A stretch of DNA of 64,000 nucleotides, taken from contig CM025852.1 of assembly GCA_003952965.2 (NCBI GenBank), forward strand, positions 27,511,448 to 27,575,447, written 5' to 3'. Source of the DNA: Morella rubra (Eukaryota > Streptophyta > Magnoliopsida > Fagales > Myricaceae). The notes below the pieces were generated by a model that searched no databases, was not told where the DNA came from, and saw only the letters and a program-made list of their open reading frames with translations. Shown piece after piece: positions 1-9,846 of this stretch; position 1 is the stretch's first letter; the number at the start of each line of letters is the position of its first letter. The position numbers and the translations under genes were made by a program.

Positions 1-179
1 TTAAGATACAGTCGTCATTGAAGAACATTCATTTGTATTTCATTCCAATCTTGTCTTCTGTACGTTGGTTTATAACTGTCCAAGGATTGCGGTGACGTAA
101 GCATCGCCGGCTTTTAAGAGTGAAATGCAGTAATTCCACCAAACAGAGGTAGTTGAATATGGTGGCTGAGGTCACTGCA

Positions 180-850
180 ACTGGTGCTCTTCTTTCTTTC
201 TTTAACTGCATGGAAAAGACAGAACGAAGAAGACAAAAGGTCGTTGTTGTCCTCTTATGGTCCCACACTCTCACTAACACCGAAATAGGCCGGCTACCGC
301 AAAATGCATGGCACCTGATCAACCCTATATGTACGTATAAAAACAAAAGAAAAAAAGTGGATTAGCAATGACTCTAATTAGCGCATGCACCGAAATAAGA
401 AGTTTAGTGGGATCAATACACTTATTTCTACCATTGAACTAATAAAAAAACAAAATAAAAAATAGAAAAGGAAGGAAAGTCAAGCAAATAAGTCTGTAGA
501 TCACATACGCGCCCAGATTCCTTTTTTTTTTCGGATGGACGGGTATCAATGTTTTTTCCACATGAACAAGCAAACTTACAAACGTAAAACTACTTGTAGT
601 TTGTCACTGTCACGTGACACGTGACTACTGTCTAAGCATATAGTACCAGAAGGTTATTCTTATACACACGAGGCGAGTTAAGATATTAATGTGGATTGGA
701 CGGAAGCCCTAGGCAGGCAAAAAGACAATCTTATAGTGCTTTTTTGTTTTCCTTTCATTATGTATGTGATTGTCGGTTGAAATTGGAGACAAACCAGATA
801 AGAGGTTGAAAGAAATTCAAGTTTTTAAATTGCGTCTTTTTTGTTCTGTT
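180..850 (+). repeat. Dispersed B3-cluster flank module, copy 1
   Basis: No credible coding sequence. Bases 180-450 match 5,725-5,965 and 9,262-9,420 in the same orientation, and 290-830 match 11,310-11,780. The common core has the landmarks GGCACCTGA, AAAAGTGGAT, GCGCATGCAC and, further on, GGCAGGCAAAAAGACAATC. The core contains CATGCA, the RY motif bound by AFL-type B3 proteins. The segment is a flank that travels with the B3-like genes, not a gene. Bases 1-179 show nothing recognisable. Confidence 0.6.
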
Positions 851-879
851 TTAGTATCCTTACATGTGGGATACTGATC

Positions 880-1300
880 GCAGTTGTCAAACTGGAATAT
901 AAAGAAAAGATCAGGTAAATATTGATATTTCAGCAGTAAAAACGTAAAGGACCGGTAAAAGGCCAATTATCCTACCAGTCAACATATCTATGCAGTACTT
1001 TAATTTCACAATCTTTTTAGTGAGCTTTAGAATCCTACTAGTCAACATATAAAGATTTTTCGATGGGTGTCTACGTCAACAACATTCTGTCGGCATATTT
1101 AGCGGAGAATCTCGATGAACAGAGGCACCAAGTACTTCAGTTATGCTGCTGGGGGTGCAGCTTCGACGTCGACCCTAGCCATCTTTTCGTCTTTTTCTCA
1201 GTAATTAAATCCGGAACTCATGATATACTTTTGAATATTCCATTATAAACCAATCCCATCTTGGTTGAAGGACTAGCGAGCGACAATGTGGGGGCAGTCA
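880..1300 (-). pseudogene. 5'-flank remnant of a type-1 B3-like gene
   Basis: Bases 882-1,300 match the upstream region and leader of gene F at about 22,580-23,210, including the segment around the 3' splice site (GCAGTTGTCAAACTGG), TTTACGTTTTTACTGC (on the minus strand) and the block reading GATGGGTGTCTACGTCAAC. The coding exon that should lie at lower coordinates on the minus strand is absent. A full gene copy therefore once stood here and its coding part was deleted or never duplicated. An open frame at 1,063-1,248 (+) lies inside this flank and is accidental. Confidence 0.6.
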
Positions 1301-1308
1301 CAAGAATG

Positions 1309-1380
1309 GCTCGGGGCAGTAAAGATGCAGTCAAATTATCTGTCGGCTGTTTGTCAAAAGAAAGCACCCACTCTCAATAA
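1309..1380 (+). pseudogene. Short B3-like exon fragment
   Basis: On the plus strand this translates to a 23-residue stretch containing DAVKLS and GCLSKES, ending in a stop. It resembles the middle of the type-2 B3-like proteins (DAVKLCGGQLANE). Related fragments lie at 8,525-8,605 (+) and 13,739-13,819 (-). No start, splice structure or flanking B3 motifs remain. It is a relic inside the flank of the cluster. Confidence 0.5.
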
Positions 1381-1499
1381 ATAGATGGCTATTCTGTCAT
1401 GATGGATATTGCGTCTTTTTTGTTCTTTTTTCTAAGCACGATTTGTGTCTAATTAATCGTAGGTGTTTTTTTCTTCTTTTCTTTGAGCCTTACACATCT

Positions 1500-1745
1500 C
1501 TGTCGGTCTTCTGCTATTGTTAATTTATTGGACTTTCATTAGAAGTTTCTATGCGTGCCGACCAGACAGTCTCGCAACAGACTAACAGTCCATATAGAAA
1601 AATATACCAAATTTTTTGCACTAACATGAGCCGAATCCTCAAAGAATTCAGACCAGTTCCAATCATATGACGATTAATGATTGATTGTAGACAGACACTG
1701 ATTGACACGGAAGCGAAAGAAGGTTGATGGCCGGCTGCTAACTAC
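1500..1745. repeat. Duplicated intergenic segment (matches 13,420-13,660)
   Basis: This segment aligns by eye with 13,420-13,660 in the same orientation and partly with 8,750-9,160. Landmarks are GGACTTTCATTAGAAGTTT, GCGTGCCGACCAGACAGTC and ATGAGCCGAATCCTCAA. It has no open frame of note. It shows that the left 14 kb consists of repeatedly copied blocks. Confidence 0.6.
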
Positions 1746-1837
1746 TTCAAAGGTCCATGGTCTACCACTTCTGTCTTTGATTCTCGAATTTGAAAGTAAA
1801 CACATGCATTTTGAAAAATCCGGTTTATACCCACTGA

Positions 1838-2150
1838 AACACTAACACACCTGAACCCTGTCCGTAAGACAAACAAAAAGTGGATATCCAATGATTCTGC
1901 GATCAGCGCATGCACTGAAAAAGAACAAACAAAAGAAGTAAGCAAAAGTCGAATATTTCTAATACTTCAAGTAATTAAATATTAGCTCACCTAACCTCGT
2001 GATCTGTCTCTCTATCTCTGATTTTGTTTTGGTCAAATTGTCTGGCGGTTCCTTACTTTCCGTTATTTTGTCTGTCTACATATAGGTTATAGGCGCTGTT
2101 TTTTTTTTAATCTATAGGTTATAGGCTGTTAGTAGTAGACAAAGACGCAT
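1838..2150 (+). repeat. Dispersed flank module, copy 2
   Basis: Same core as the 180-850 module (CACCTGAACCCTGTCCGTA, AAAAAGTGGATA, CAGCGCATGCACTG). It continues into a segment (GATCTGTCTCTCTATCTCTG, CATATAGGTTATAGGC) shared with 6,005-6,150. It retains the CATGCA RY motif. Confidence 0.55.
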
Positions 2151-2272
2151 CATGATTGTGTATTTTTTATTCTTTTTTCTAGGCGCAATTATTTTTCGTG
2201 TGCCGATCACTAGATAGAGTCTCGTGACTATCGGTCAACATACAAATACAGGCTGGTTTTCCATAGTATGAT

Positions 2273-2452
2273 ACCGTTTGTTTCCCCAATATTTTAGAAT
2301 ATAGAAATTTCTAATAAAATAAACACACTCAAAAATTTTTAACTTTTACACATACATACTTCACCTTTCACAAACCCCAATAAATCTCAATAAAATAAAA
2401 ATTCTCAAAATTTCGAGAATATTCTCCAAAATTTTGACAAACAAACACCCCC
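2273..2452. mobile_element. AT-rich MITE-like element, copy 1
   Basis: About 180 bp of AT-rich DNA bounded by inverted CGTTTGTTT / AAACAAACA ends. A related copy at 8,809-8,990 has the same ends and interior order. It has no coding capacity. The target duplication is not clear, so superfamily assignment is open. Confidence 0.45.
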
Positions 2453-2812
2453 ATAATATGATGATGATCCAAACCCCAAAAGAATTGTAGCATAAGCAGA
2501 AGATCCATGTCTTGATATATGTGTACGTTAACGTAGTATTCATCCAGGCTAGTTTGTGTTTCTTTTGCTCCTCCTTTATGCCTGGAATACGATATCTCCT
2601 GTAATTGGGCTAGCTGTGGCCCGTGTAATTATTATTATTTTATATAAATTTTACTTAATGACCAAAAGTTTTTTTTTAAAAAAATCCCAACTTATATATC
2701 ATGGAAGAAATTGAATAGCATAGCGTCGTGCCAGCTCATGTACTGCAAAGTGCACTGAGATGAGGACTAATTGCTTCCAAACGATGCTTATCTACTGTTC
2801 AAAGGTGAAGAA
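2453..2812. other. Unassigned intergenic DNA
   Basis: I see no gene here. The segment ends at about 2,813, where homology to the other inverted-repeat copies begins abruptly. In the copies at 18.3 kb and in the palindrome, the purple acid phosphatase exon follows at this point; here unrelated sequence does. Confidence 0.5.
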
Positions 2813-3211
2813 GAAATAATGTTGTTCGTGATCAGACGGCCGGTGTAGATCCTGACCTAAGCAATATTGGCGTAAACAAGTGGAATATTTAAGGTTCCAT
2901 ATATATGCATATATAGACCTAATTGGCATTGTAAACAAATTAAAGAGTGTACAGGTGATCGTGCATGATGCATTTGGCCCAGTCAAATGTTGTGGCTTAA
3001 TTCTATAATTTTTCGTTAGTACATTAACTAATCTATGCTCGCAGCCATAGTCAGCGTCTCATGAGGACGACGTTCAGAAGGATTATTTTAATTATATCAC
3101 AGCTTCGTGATTCACTGGTTATTTTAGAAATAAAAGGATTATTTTAAAACAAGATATTTAAACCACTTAGAAAATAACTAAGGATATTTAAGGCCAAAAG
3201 ATTTTCCTGGG

Positions 3212-3610
3212 CTAAACTATGATCAGCTGTCCAAATGGTTGAAGCACTCCAATTGTGTAGCCTATGTTCTCCCCACAACTTGGGCAGCTCAGCCTGTAGA
3301 AAGTCACTGTACGTCCTTCGCTTATAAGATATTCCTTCGCACGAACAAATTGGCTCCACTTTCCGGTGAGAAAATATTTTCTTCCTCTTCGACATAAGCG
3401 CATTTCCCATGGGTTTTTTTGAACGTCATAGAAAAGCAGAATAGAATCTCCATTCTCATTTGCAAGCTGTCCTCCGCACAATTTCACTGCATCGTTCTTT
3501 GGTATATAAGCTCCATGGTCTCCTTGTATGTCTTCTTGCGACAGTTGCCTCTCAAACACTTTTCGAAACTTGACAGTCTCACGGCTACATATCGGGCATG
3601 TTGCGCTCAT
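3212..3610 (-). CDS. B3-like protein with flanking CxxC knuckles, type 2 (gene A)
   Basis: Predicted 132-residue protein. I start it at the ATG four codons before the first CxxC (CPIC), just after a 3' splice-like site; the frame also runs upstream into probable 5'-UTR intron sequence. Residues about 19-107 follow the plant B3 DNA-binding domain: LSQEDI, an AYIPK segment, a LLFYDV strand, W68, then YFLTGKWSQFV and EGRTVTFY. A second knuckle, CPSC, follows at 109-112. Known: B3 domains bind DNA in plant transcription factors. Inferred: the four cysteines may bind zinc across the B3 barrel. The protein consists of little more than this domain, so it could be a small DNA-binding regulator. Partner copy E in the opposite arm is frameshifted; A is open throughout. 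Expression is unknown. Confidence 0.65.
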   Translation of the reverse strand: MSATCPICSRETVKFRKVFERQLSQEDIQGDHGAYIPKNDAVKLCGGQLANENGDSILLFYDVQKNPWEMRLCRRGRKYFLTGKWSQFVRAKEYLISEGRTVTFYRLSCPSCGENIGYTIGVLQPFGQLIIV

Positions 3611-3916
3611 GGTTGAGCTAGCGCCTGGTCCTACAATTATCAAATTCGAAGAAAAAGAACTAGTGATAAAGCATTGTATGAAGTTATAATATTAGTATCA
3701 TTCTATCTGAGCTTCCATATTTTCGCAGAATCAATCTCTAATTGGCACAATTTATGCTCTATAGACTCATTACCGAGTCAAACTAGAAATAAAGTTCATG
3801 GATCTATAACTTCAGAAAATCACATAAAATAAGAGATGAGGTGAATATGGATATTTCAGCATAACGAATTTTGGTGAGTACCGGATAAAAAGCAAATATT
3901 TTCCTCAAACAAAAAA

Positions 3917-4044
3917 GTGCCCAGCAAGTAGTAGTTTCAAAACGGAAAAGAAGAAGAAAATCACCAATATTTGAAGGATCAGTGCCCAGCAAGTAGTGGT
4001 TTCAAAACAGAAAAGAAGAAGAAAATCACCAGTATATGAAGGAT
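3917..4044 (-). repeat. 65-bp tandem duplication in leader of gene A
   Basis: Two adjacent copies start at 3,917 and 3,982, each beginning GTGCCCAGCAAGTAGT and carrying a GAAAAGAAGAAG run. The type-1 genes have a single version. The duplication lies between the TATA box and the coding exon, in probable leader or intron. It is shared by all type-2 copies, so it predates their spread. Confidence 0.75.
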
Positions 4045-4128
4045 TGATGAACGATATCGGACAGCTACATGTATCGGTGTCTTCTATGAAGTTATGCAAC
4101 TCAAGGTCATGTGGGTTATGGGTGTGCA

Positions 4129-4141
4129 AGTATATATAGAC
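4129..4141 (-). promoter_or_regulatory. TATA box of gene A
   Basis: CTATATATAC on the minus strand, about 520 bp before the chosen start codon. The same sequence is conserved in front of E, G and H. Confidence 0.5.
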
Positions 4142-5724
4142 GAACAGGAGGCTCGTAAGACAAAATCAGAAAAGAACAATTTTGATCAGGTTGAGCGTAC
4201 AAGAGTAAGACAAAAAGAAAAATCGCTTTCAGCAGAAAGACGTAAGACCAAAGTAGAAAAGAACAATCTTTTGGAGCACAACAATACTATAGCAGCAACT
4301 ACATTATGCTTTATTGTATTTTATATTGAATTTTCTATACTTTGTGAGTTAGGGCATACGTGTTACACAGCTGTACAATGGTTAGAAAAATTTGAGATCG
4401 AAGAAGTCTAAGCTTTCACTCTTTAGGCTTCCTGAGGTATTTGTATTCTGTTGACTCAAAATAAAGTAAGAAAACCAAAAAGTAGAGTGTAATAGTAGAC
4501 AAGAAAGGATTTTGTGCGGAGAGAAATTGTACAAAATATGTAAAATGAGGACTGTAATTTAAAGAAATAAATCTAAATTCTATGTACATAATAGTGTAAG
4601 TTTCTTCATTTTGTGGTCAAATATTTTCGATTGCAAGCTAGGAGCCCAGTAGATTTCCTTGACGTAACATTATTGAGCAAATCCTACCAACTCGTCTTGC
4701 ATTGGGATCAACATGCACACTATAGTAGTGTATATTAAGATTTTTAGTCCTTTTTACCGCAAGTGCTATGTCATGGTTAATGCTTCTTTTTGCAGCATTA
4801 GCGTGATCCTTTGGAACTTTCAGATGATCAAATTAAGGATTTCAACCTTGTCGATACTCTCTGATTTTTTGGATTTGTTGTGATCATTTTTTCAAAAGAT
4901 TTTTCTGGGTCTAGCCTCACCGTTTAATTTGTTGTGTAGAGTATCGACAAGATGTCCTTAATTTTCACGTCTCCTATTCCTTTTATAATATAATATTTGT
5001 TTAGACGATCAAATTGCCATTAGCTCCTTTCAATAATCCTACTCACCTTTCTGCATGTGATCAACATGACGATCATGTAGTGCCAAGTCGCTTCGTTCTG
5101 TACTATACCAACATTGAAAGAGACAGCTTAACCAAACTACTTTTAGTTAAATAATACCAAAACATCGAACTTTCCTGAAGAAAAGACAAAAGCTGGGGGC
5201 GGTTTTAAGTCGCAGAGCCGAATTAGTCCTTATATTTGGAAAAGAAAAGGCTAGCTATTGCTTTTATCAATGACCTCGCCAAAGTCATATCACTCGTCAG
5301 ACGTTGATGGCCCCGTTAGCATTGAGGTATTTTAGATACGTGTGAATGCAGTTTCCACCGAACAGGACTAGATGTATTTGCAAACTCTAATTAAGTAAAA
5401 TATTTGATAAATATTATTAAAATTGAGAAAATTAAAATTTTATGAAGTTTTGTAAAGAAAATTGTGAATAAAATAAAATTTTATAAAAATTAGTATAAAA
5501 ATAAAAAGAGAAAAATAAAATTTTATGAACATCGGTGAAAAGGTTAAAATATAATTTGAATGAATTTTTTATATTTATTATAATAATAAAAAATAATTTG
5601 ATTAGATAGATTATTTTCAAATTATTTTATTTGATAAATATTTTGAATTAATTATTTCAAAACTAAAATTTTGGAATATTAAAAAATTGTAAGATGGTCG
5701 GTGTTTCCAAAAGCGTAGGGCCAG
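4142..5724. other. Upstream and intergenic DNA of gene A, no gene seen
   Basis: This is repeated inverted at about 15,380-16,965. It has A-rich promoter-like DNA near 4,150-4,300 with a repeated AGAAAAGAACAAT motif, then neutral intergenic DNA. From 5,390 to 5,690 it is very AT-rich and low in complexity. Open frames here (for example 4,094-4,411 +) are not preserved in the other arm and are rejected as genes. Confidence 0.5.
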
Positions 5725-5965
5725 GTCACTGCCACGTGTGCTGTTCTTTCTTCCTCTGAGTGCATGTGGAAAAGACAGAAGGAACAGCTCGTTGTTGTCT
5801 CTTATGGTCCCACAGTCTCTAGCTAACACCAAAATAGACACGAATGGCACAAAATGCACGGCACCTGAACGCTGTCCGTACGAAAAACAAAAAGTGGATA
5901 GCCAATATTGATTCTGCAATCAGCGCATGCACTGAAAATAAGAAGCTTTCTTAAGAGTGGGACCC
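5725..5965 (+). repeat. Dispersed flank module, copy 3
   Basis: Matches 180-400 and 9,262-9,385 in the same orientation and 15,120-15,360 in inverse orientation. It contains CAGCGCATGCACTG with the RY core and the run GTGGGACCCATACGCTTTC. Confidence 0.6.
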
Positions 5966-6862
5966 ATACGCTTTCAAATACTTCGGGCAATAATATATTA
6001 GTTTAGTGATCTGTCTCTCTATCTCTGACTGTTTTTTGTCAAATTGTCTGTCGGCTCTTTACTTTCCGTGATTGAGTCCTTATATATATAGTGCTTATAA
6101 AATTAAAAAAAAAAAAAAAAGGTGCGTATACATATAGGTTATAGGCTGTACAAAGGTTAGCCTTTTTTTTTTTTTTTTTTTTTCCTGAATAGTACAAAGG
6201 TTAGCTTAATTATCATAATCATGGGCACATACTCCGTACAAAATCAAAACAAGTTTTTTCTTCTGTTTTTTGGGTAAGTCAAACAAGCCTTCATATTTTT
6301 TATCACCGACCTAAAAACAAACAAGTTATTGCATTACAAGTTATTCTTTTAATAATATAGTAGATAAATTATAAAGAGAAATTTGAGATCGAAGAAGCCT
6401 TCTAAGCTTTCATGAAAGTTATTATCTAAACCCAACTTTTCACAATCTTATAGTGACGTACGTTTTGATTAAAATTTTATTGAGTTAAGAGCTTTGACTA
6501 AAATTAGAATTTTATTTAAGTTAGTAAAAAAATAAAGACAAATAATTTAATGGAGAGAGATTATTTTGAAATAATTTTATTAACTAAAATTTTGATAAGA
6601 TATATTTGCAAACCAAATGCCCCACTATCCTGAGTAATTAGAGTCCAAAACCATCACAATGATATTAGTCATTAGATATCTTCTATCACATTGCATGCTA
6701 TCCCATTAAAAAAATTCATTTCATTGAAGAATTTGGATCGGGATCTTTTGTAATTTTTGATCTAAATTACACTATACAATTGAAAGATAGACACAATAAA
6801 TAAATTTCACGATAATATTAGTCACAATGATATTAGTCACTGTAATTTTTGATCTAAATTAC

Positions 6863-6912
6863 AGAAGAAGAAGAAGGAAAAGAAGAAGAAGATGAAGAAG
6901 AAGAAGAAGAAT
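6863..6912 (+). repeat. Imperfect (GAA)n microsatellite
   Basis: An almost pure GAA run with a few GGA and GAT variants. It directly abuts the Tip100-like fragment and may have replaced that element's missing end. Confidence 0.8.
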
Positions 6913-6913
6913 A

Positions 6914-7048
6914 AGTGGGTTGGCCTGGGTCTATGGGGATCGGGCTCCCATAAGTCCAGGCCAAAAAAAAACATTTACATGTAAAATTTTTTTTTGGGCG
7001 ATGCAATGTTTGGCGGCCGCCCAGGGCCTCCCCCTGCATCCGCCACTG
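6914..7048 (-). mobile_element. Truncated Tip100-like hAT MITE end
   Basis: Read from the minus strand it begins CAGTGGCGGATGCAG, a terminal repeat of the Tip100 type. It continues through the GGCCGCC, A-run and GGCCCAGGCC-like landmarks seen in the complete element at 27,130-27,370. The other terminus is missing and a GAA repeat lies there instead. No target duplication can be assigned. Confidence 0.55.
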
Positions 7049-7516
7049 CTCCATCCTCCAATTAATTCTGAAGATCATATCTTGTCCTTTTCACGTCTTC
7101 TGCTTTTTATAATTCGATTGTTTGGACGGTGAAACTGCCATAGTTTCTTCATGAATAAATTAAACTAAGTTTAAAAATTTTTTTGCACTCATGAAAGAAG
7201 AACGACAAACCAATAGAATTTAAAAGACTTGTTTGGTTGAGATAAAATCATTTTTTCGTTATTTTTTAAGTAACTGATAAGTCATGTATTAACAGATCAG
7301 AAGGATGAGGATGCAAACTTCCCAACAGTTTCAGCTTATTATAACATATGCAGTAACCCTGTAGTAGAATTCAAACACTTACAGCTCACATATAACATGA
7401 GTTTCAGCTTATTATAACTGCGTATGCTGAAACCCTGTAAGAGAATTCAAATACTCTGCTCACCTCAACAAACTCACTTATTACAAATACTAGCAAGAAA
7501 ACAACTCCAGTAGCAT

Positions 7517-7966
7517 TCAAACATCAAAAGTCAAACCATCTGATTTTTTGTATTCAACTTTAATCTTGCAGCCTTTGATTTCCTCACAATGTCGGCACTT
7601 CAACGCAAAAATCTCGACGGTATCTCCTTCCTTAAGCTTCTTCTCTTCAACAGATTTCTCCCACCATGAACCTTTGAGAAAATTTTTATTAACTGATCTG
7701 TGAAATTTCATTTCTATGGGCTGACTATTTTGGTCAAAGAATGGAACTTTCGCTTCAGGCACTTTGTCTTTGTCTTTTGTCGATATATAAATTCCATGTG
7801 AGAAATCTGTTATGTCACTATGTGACAATTTTTTCACCAACATCAGGTCTTCAGGTCCAGACATAACGTATTTAGACGTACACAAACATCTAGGACACTG
7901 ATTGCTCTGCCCCATAGAATAAGTAATACGACCACTGAAAGCCAAATTCATGTTTACTCCTGCCAT
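7517..7966 (-). CDS. B3-like protein with CxxC knuckles, type 1 (gene B)
   Basis: Predicted 149-residue protein. The start is the ATG two bases after the position where sister copies have a splice-like CAG. The first knuckle CPRC lies at 24-27 (a third Cys at 29). B3-type segments follow: KKLSHSDIT (45-53), HGIYI (57-61), PFFDQ, a positively charged FLKGSWW strand, and LKEGDTVEIFAL (111-122). The second knuckle CRHC is at 124-127 with Cys 133 nearby. It corresponds to D in the other arm of IR-1. Relative to D it has several substitutions but remains open. A TATA box and leader like those of D lie upstream on the minus strand. Function beyond probable DNA binding is not known. Confidence 0.65.
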   Translation of the reverse strand: MAGVNMNLAFSGRITYSMGQSNQCPRCLCTSKYVMSGPEDLMLVKKLSHSDITDFSHGIYISTKDKDKVPEAKVPFFDQNSQPIEMKFHRSVNKNFLKGSWWEKSVEEKKLKEGDTVEIFALKCRHCEEIKGCKIKVEYKKSDGLTFDV

Positions 7967-8291
7967 TCCTATAGTTGTCAAACTGGAGTGCAAAGAAAAG
8001 ATGAAGTAAATATTGATATTTCAACAGTAAAAACGTAAAGGAGCCTTTTAAATTAGGGCCAAGTATAAGTGCCTAAAAAGAATCTTTTCACGTACAAAAA
8101 ATGCTAAAAATGAAAAACAAATAATGCGTGCCCAGCAAGTAGTATTCTCAAAATTAACAGAAAAGAAGAAGAAAAATCTCACTAATATACAGAGGATAGA
8201 TGACCGATATCGAATAGCAACAGGCCGTATATGCGTCGACTGTTTTGAGCAGAGGAACAGGTGCTTGTGAAGTTTGGCTTGTGAGGCCAGT

Positions 8292-8301
8292 ACCTATATA
8301 G
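8292..8301 (-). promoter_or_regulatory. TATA box of gene B
   Basis: TATATAGGTA on the minus strand, about 330 bp before the start. The corresponding TATAAG lies upstream of D. Confidence 0.45.
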
Positions 8302-8524
8302 AGTGAAGCGCGCACAGCTAAGTGACTTTTTATCCTACTAGTCAACGTATAAAAGATTCTTTTGACGGGTGTAGCTTCGACGTGGACCCAAGCCAGCTTT
8401 TCGTCTTTTCACAGTAACTAAATCTGGAACTCAAGAGAATATTCTTTAGATTCGATTATAAACAAGTTAAACAACTCCAGCTTGGTTGGATAACTACCGA
8501 CAATGTGGGGGCAGTCACATCACA

Positions 8525-8605
8525 CGAATGGATCAAGATGCAGTCAAATTATCTGGAGGCTGTTTGTCAAAAGAAAGCATGCACCCATTCTCAGGAAATA
8601 GATGG
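8525..8605 (+). pseudogene. Orphan B3-like exon fragment
   Basis: A 27-codon open stretch with DQDAVKLSGGCLSKES and a final W resembles the middle of type-2 B3-like proteins (DAVKLCGGQL). It lies upstream of gene B on the opposite strand. IR-1 homology ends at its 3' edge (about 8,606). The mirror copy is at 13,739-13,819. It cannot form a B3 domain alone. Confidence 0.5.
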
Positions 8606-8808
8606 CCGTTCGTTCTGTGATACGTACGTATCCGATATTTTTGTTTTTTGCTTACCCAAAAAAAAAATGATGGATATTGCGTCTTTTTTGTTCCTTTTTC
8701 TAAGCACGATTTGTGTACCTAGTCGTGGGTGTTTTTTTCTTCAGCTGCACACGTTATCGGTCTTCTGGTATTGTTTATTGGACTTTTAGAATTACAAATT
8801 TCTATAGT

Positions 8809-8990
8809 ATCGTTTGTTTTTTTAATATTTTGAGATATAAAAATTTTTAACAAAATAAATATATTTTAAAATTTTTAATTTTTATACATATATACTACAC
8901 TTTTTACAAATTTTAATAAATTTTAATAAAATAAAAATTTTCAAAATTTTAAAAATATTACTTATAATTTTAACAAACAAACATCCCTGT
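8809..8990. mobile_element. AT-rich MITE-like element, copy 2
   Basis: Same CGTTTGTTT / AACAAACA inverted ends and interior order as 2,273-2,452, with more decay to A and T. No coding capacity. Confidence 0.45.
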
Positions 8991-9261
8991 ATGTGCCGAC
9001 TAGACAGTTTCGTAACAGTACTAGATCATATATTAGGCCTTTTACACTAAGATATTGAGCCGAATCCTAAATGTATTCAGACCTGTGTCAATCACACGAC
9101 GATTGATTGATTGTAGACAGATAATGATTGCCTAACAACTTTGAAGACATCATGTCACTCCTTAGCAGAAGATCCACGTTAAGGCTGAGCTGGGATGTAA
9201 TTATTAATCTCAAGCAATATCGATCATGAAGGCTGTAGAAGCACTATAGATCGACTAGCAT

Positions 9262-9420
9262 AAAATGCACGTACGGCACCTGAACCCTGTCTGTACGACA
9301 AACAAAAAGTGGATTACCAATGACTGCAATCAGCGCATGCACAAATATAAGAAGCTTCTTAAAAGTGGGACCCATACACTTTTTTCTACCGTTAATTGCA
9401 CTAATAAAAGAACAGACAAA
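9262..9420 (+). repeat. Dispersed flank module, copy 4
   Basis: Carries GGCACCTGAACCCTGTCTGT, AAAAAGTGGATT and CAGCGCATGCAC, and continues like copy 1 with CTACCGTTAATTGCACTAAT. The RY core CATGCA is retained. Bases 9,421-9,846 show no gene. Confidence 0.6.
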
Positions 9421-9846
9421 AAGCTTAGAAAAAGATAAGGTAAAAAAAAAGTGAAAAAGATAGCACCGGTGAAAAAGATTCGATCTGATCACGATGAATT
9501 TTACCGAATTATCTTTATTCAAATCTGTAATGTGCAGGGACATAAAATTTCATATCCACTTGAAAATTAGATTCTTCACAGATTTTTATTCACTCACAAA
9601 CTTTTTATAATCAATGACCATAACTGAAATTTTCAGTCGTCTATCTCTAGAACATCTAGAATATTCACACTCACTAGTGTTTGGGGGTTGGTGATCAAGA
9701 AGAAAAATTTTCAGATATGATCTTAATCAATAATAATGGCAACACTCTAAAGATTCTTCGTACACACAAAAATGTAGAGCAAGGAAAGGATTTTCTTGGA
9801 ACCTCTTTCACTAAATCTGTCAATCTCTTGAATATATGGTTCTGTG

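Larger units (their letters stand above)
5991..7287. other. Left-arm-specific segment of IR-1
   Basis: In the right arm of IR-1 the flanking sequences are contiguous (near 15,090), so about 1.3 kb was inserted here or deleted there. It contains a module continuation shared with about 2,010-2,150, homopolymer runs at 6,104-6,120 (A) and about 6,163-6,184 (T), AT-rich DNA, a GAA-type microsatellite and a Tip100-like end. The ends do not look like a single transposon. Confidence 0.55.
2813..8606 (+). repeat. Left arm of older inverted repeat IR-1
   Basis: Bases 2,813-5,990 are the reverse complement of about 15,095-18,290, and 7,288-8,606 of about 13,738-15,094. Genes A and B here correspond to E and D in the other arm. 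This arm carries 1.3 kb (5,991-7,287) that is absent from the other arm. Divergence between arms is visible (substitutions, small indels) and greater than between the arms of the large palindrome, so IR-1 looks older. Confidence 0.8.

Noticed and set aside
29-346. 105-codon minus-strand frame at the window start
   Set aside because: Covers the dispersed flank module, which is broken by stops and indels in the other copies; no domain.
4094-4411. 105-codon plus-strand frame rich in K and E
   Set aside because: Lies antisense to the promoter of gene A and is not kept open in the inverted copy at 16.7-17.0 kb; no motif.
5617-5919. 100-codon frame repeated inverted at 15,166-15,423
   Set aside because: Similarity is due to the inverted repeat; the other module copies do not keep the frame and there is no motif or promoter.
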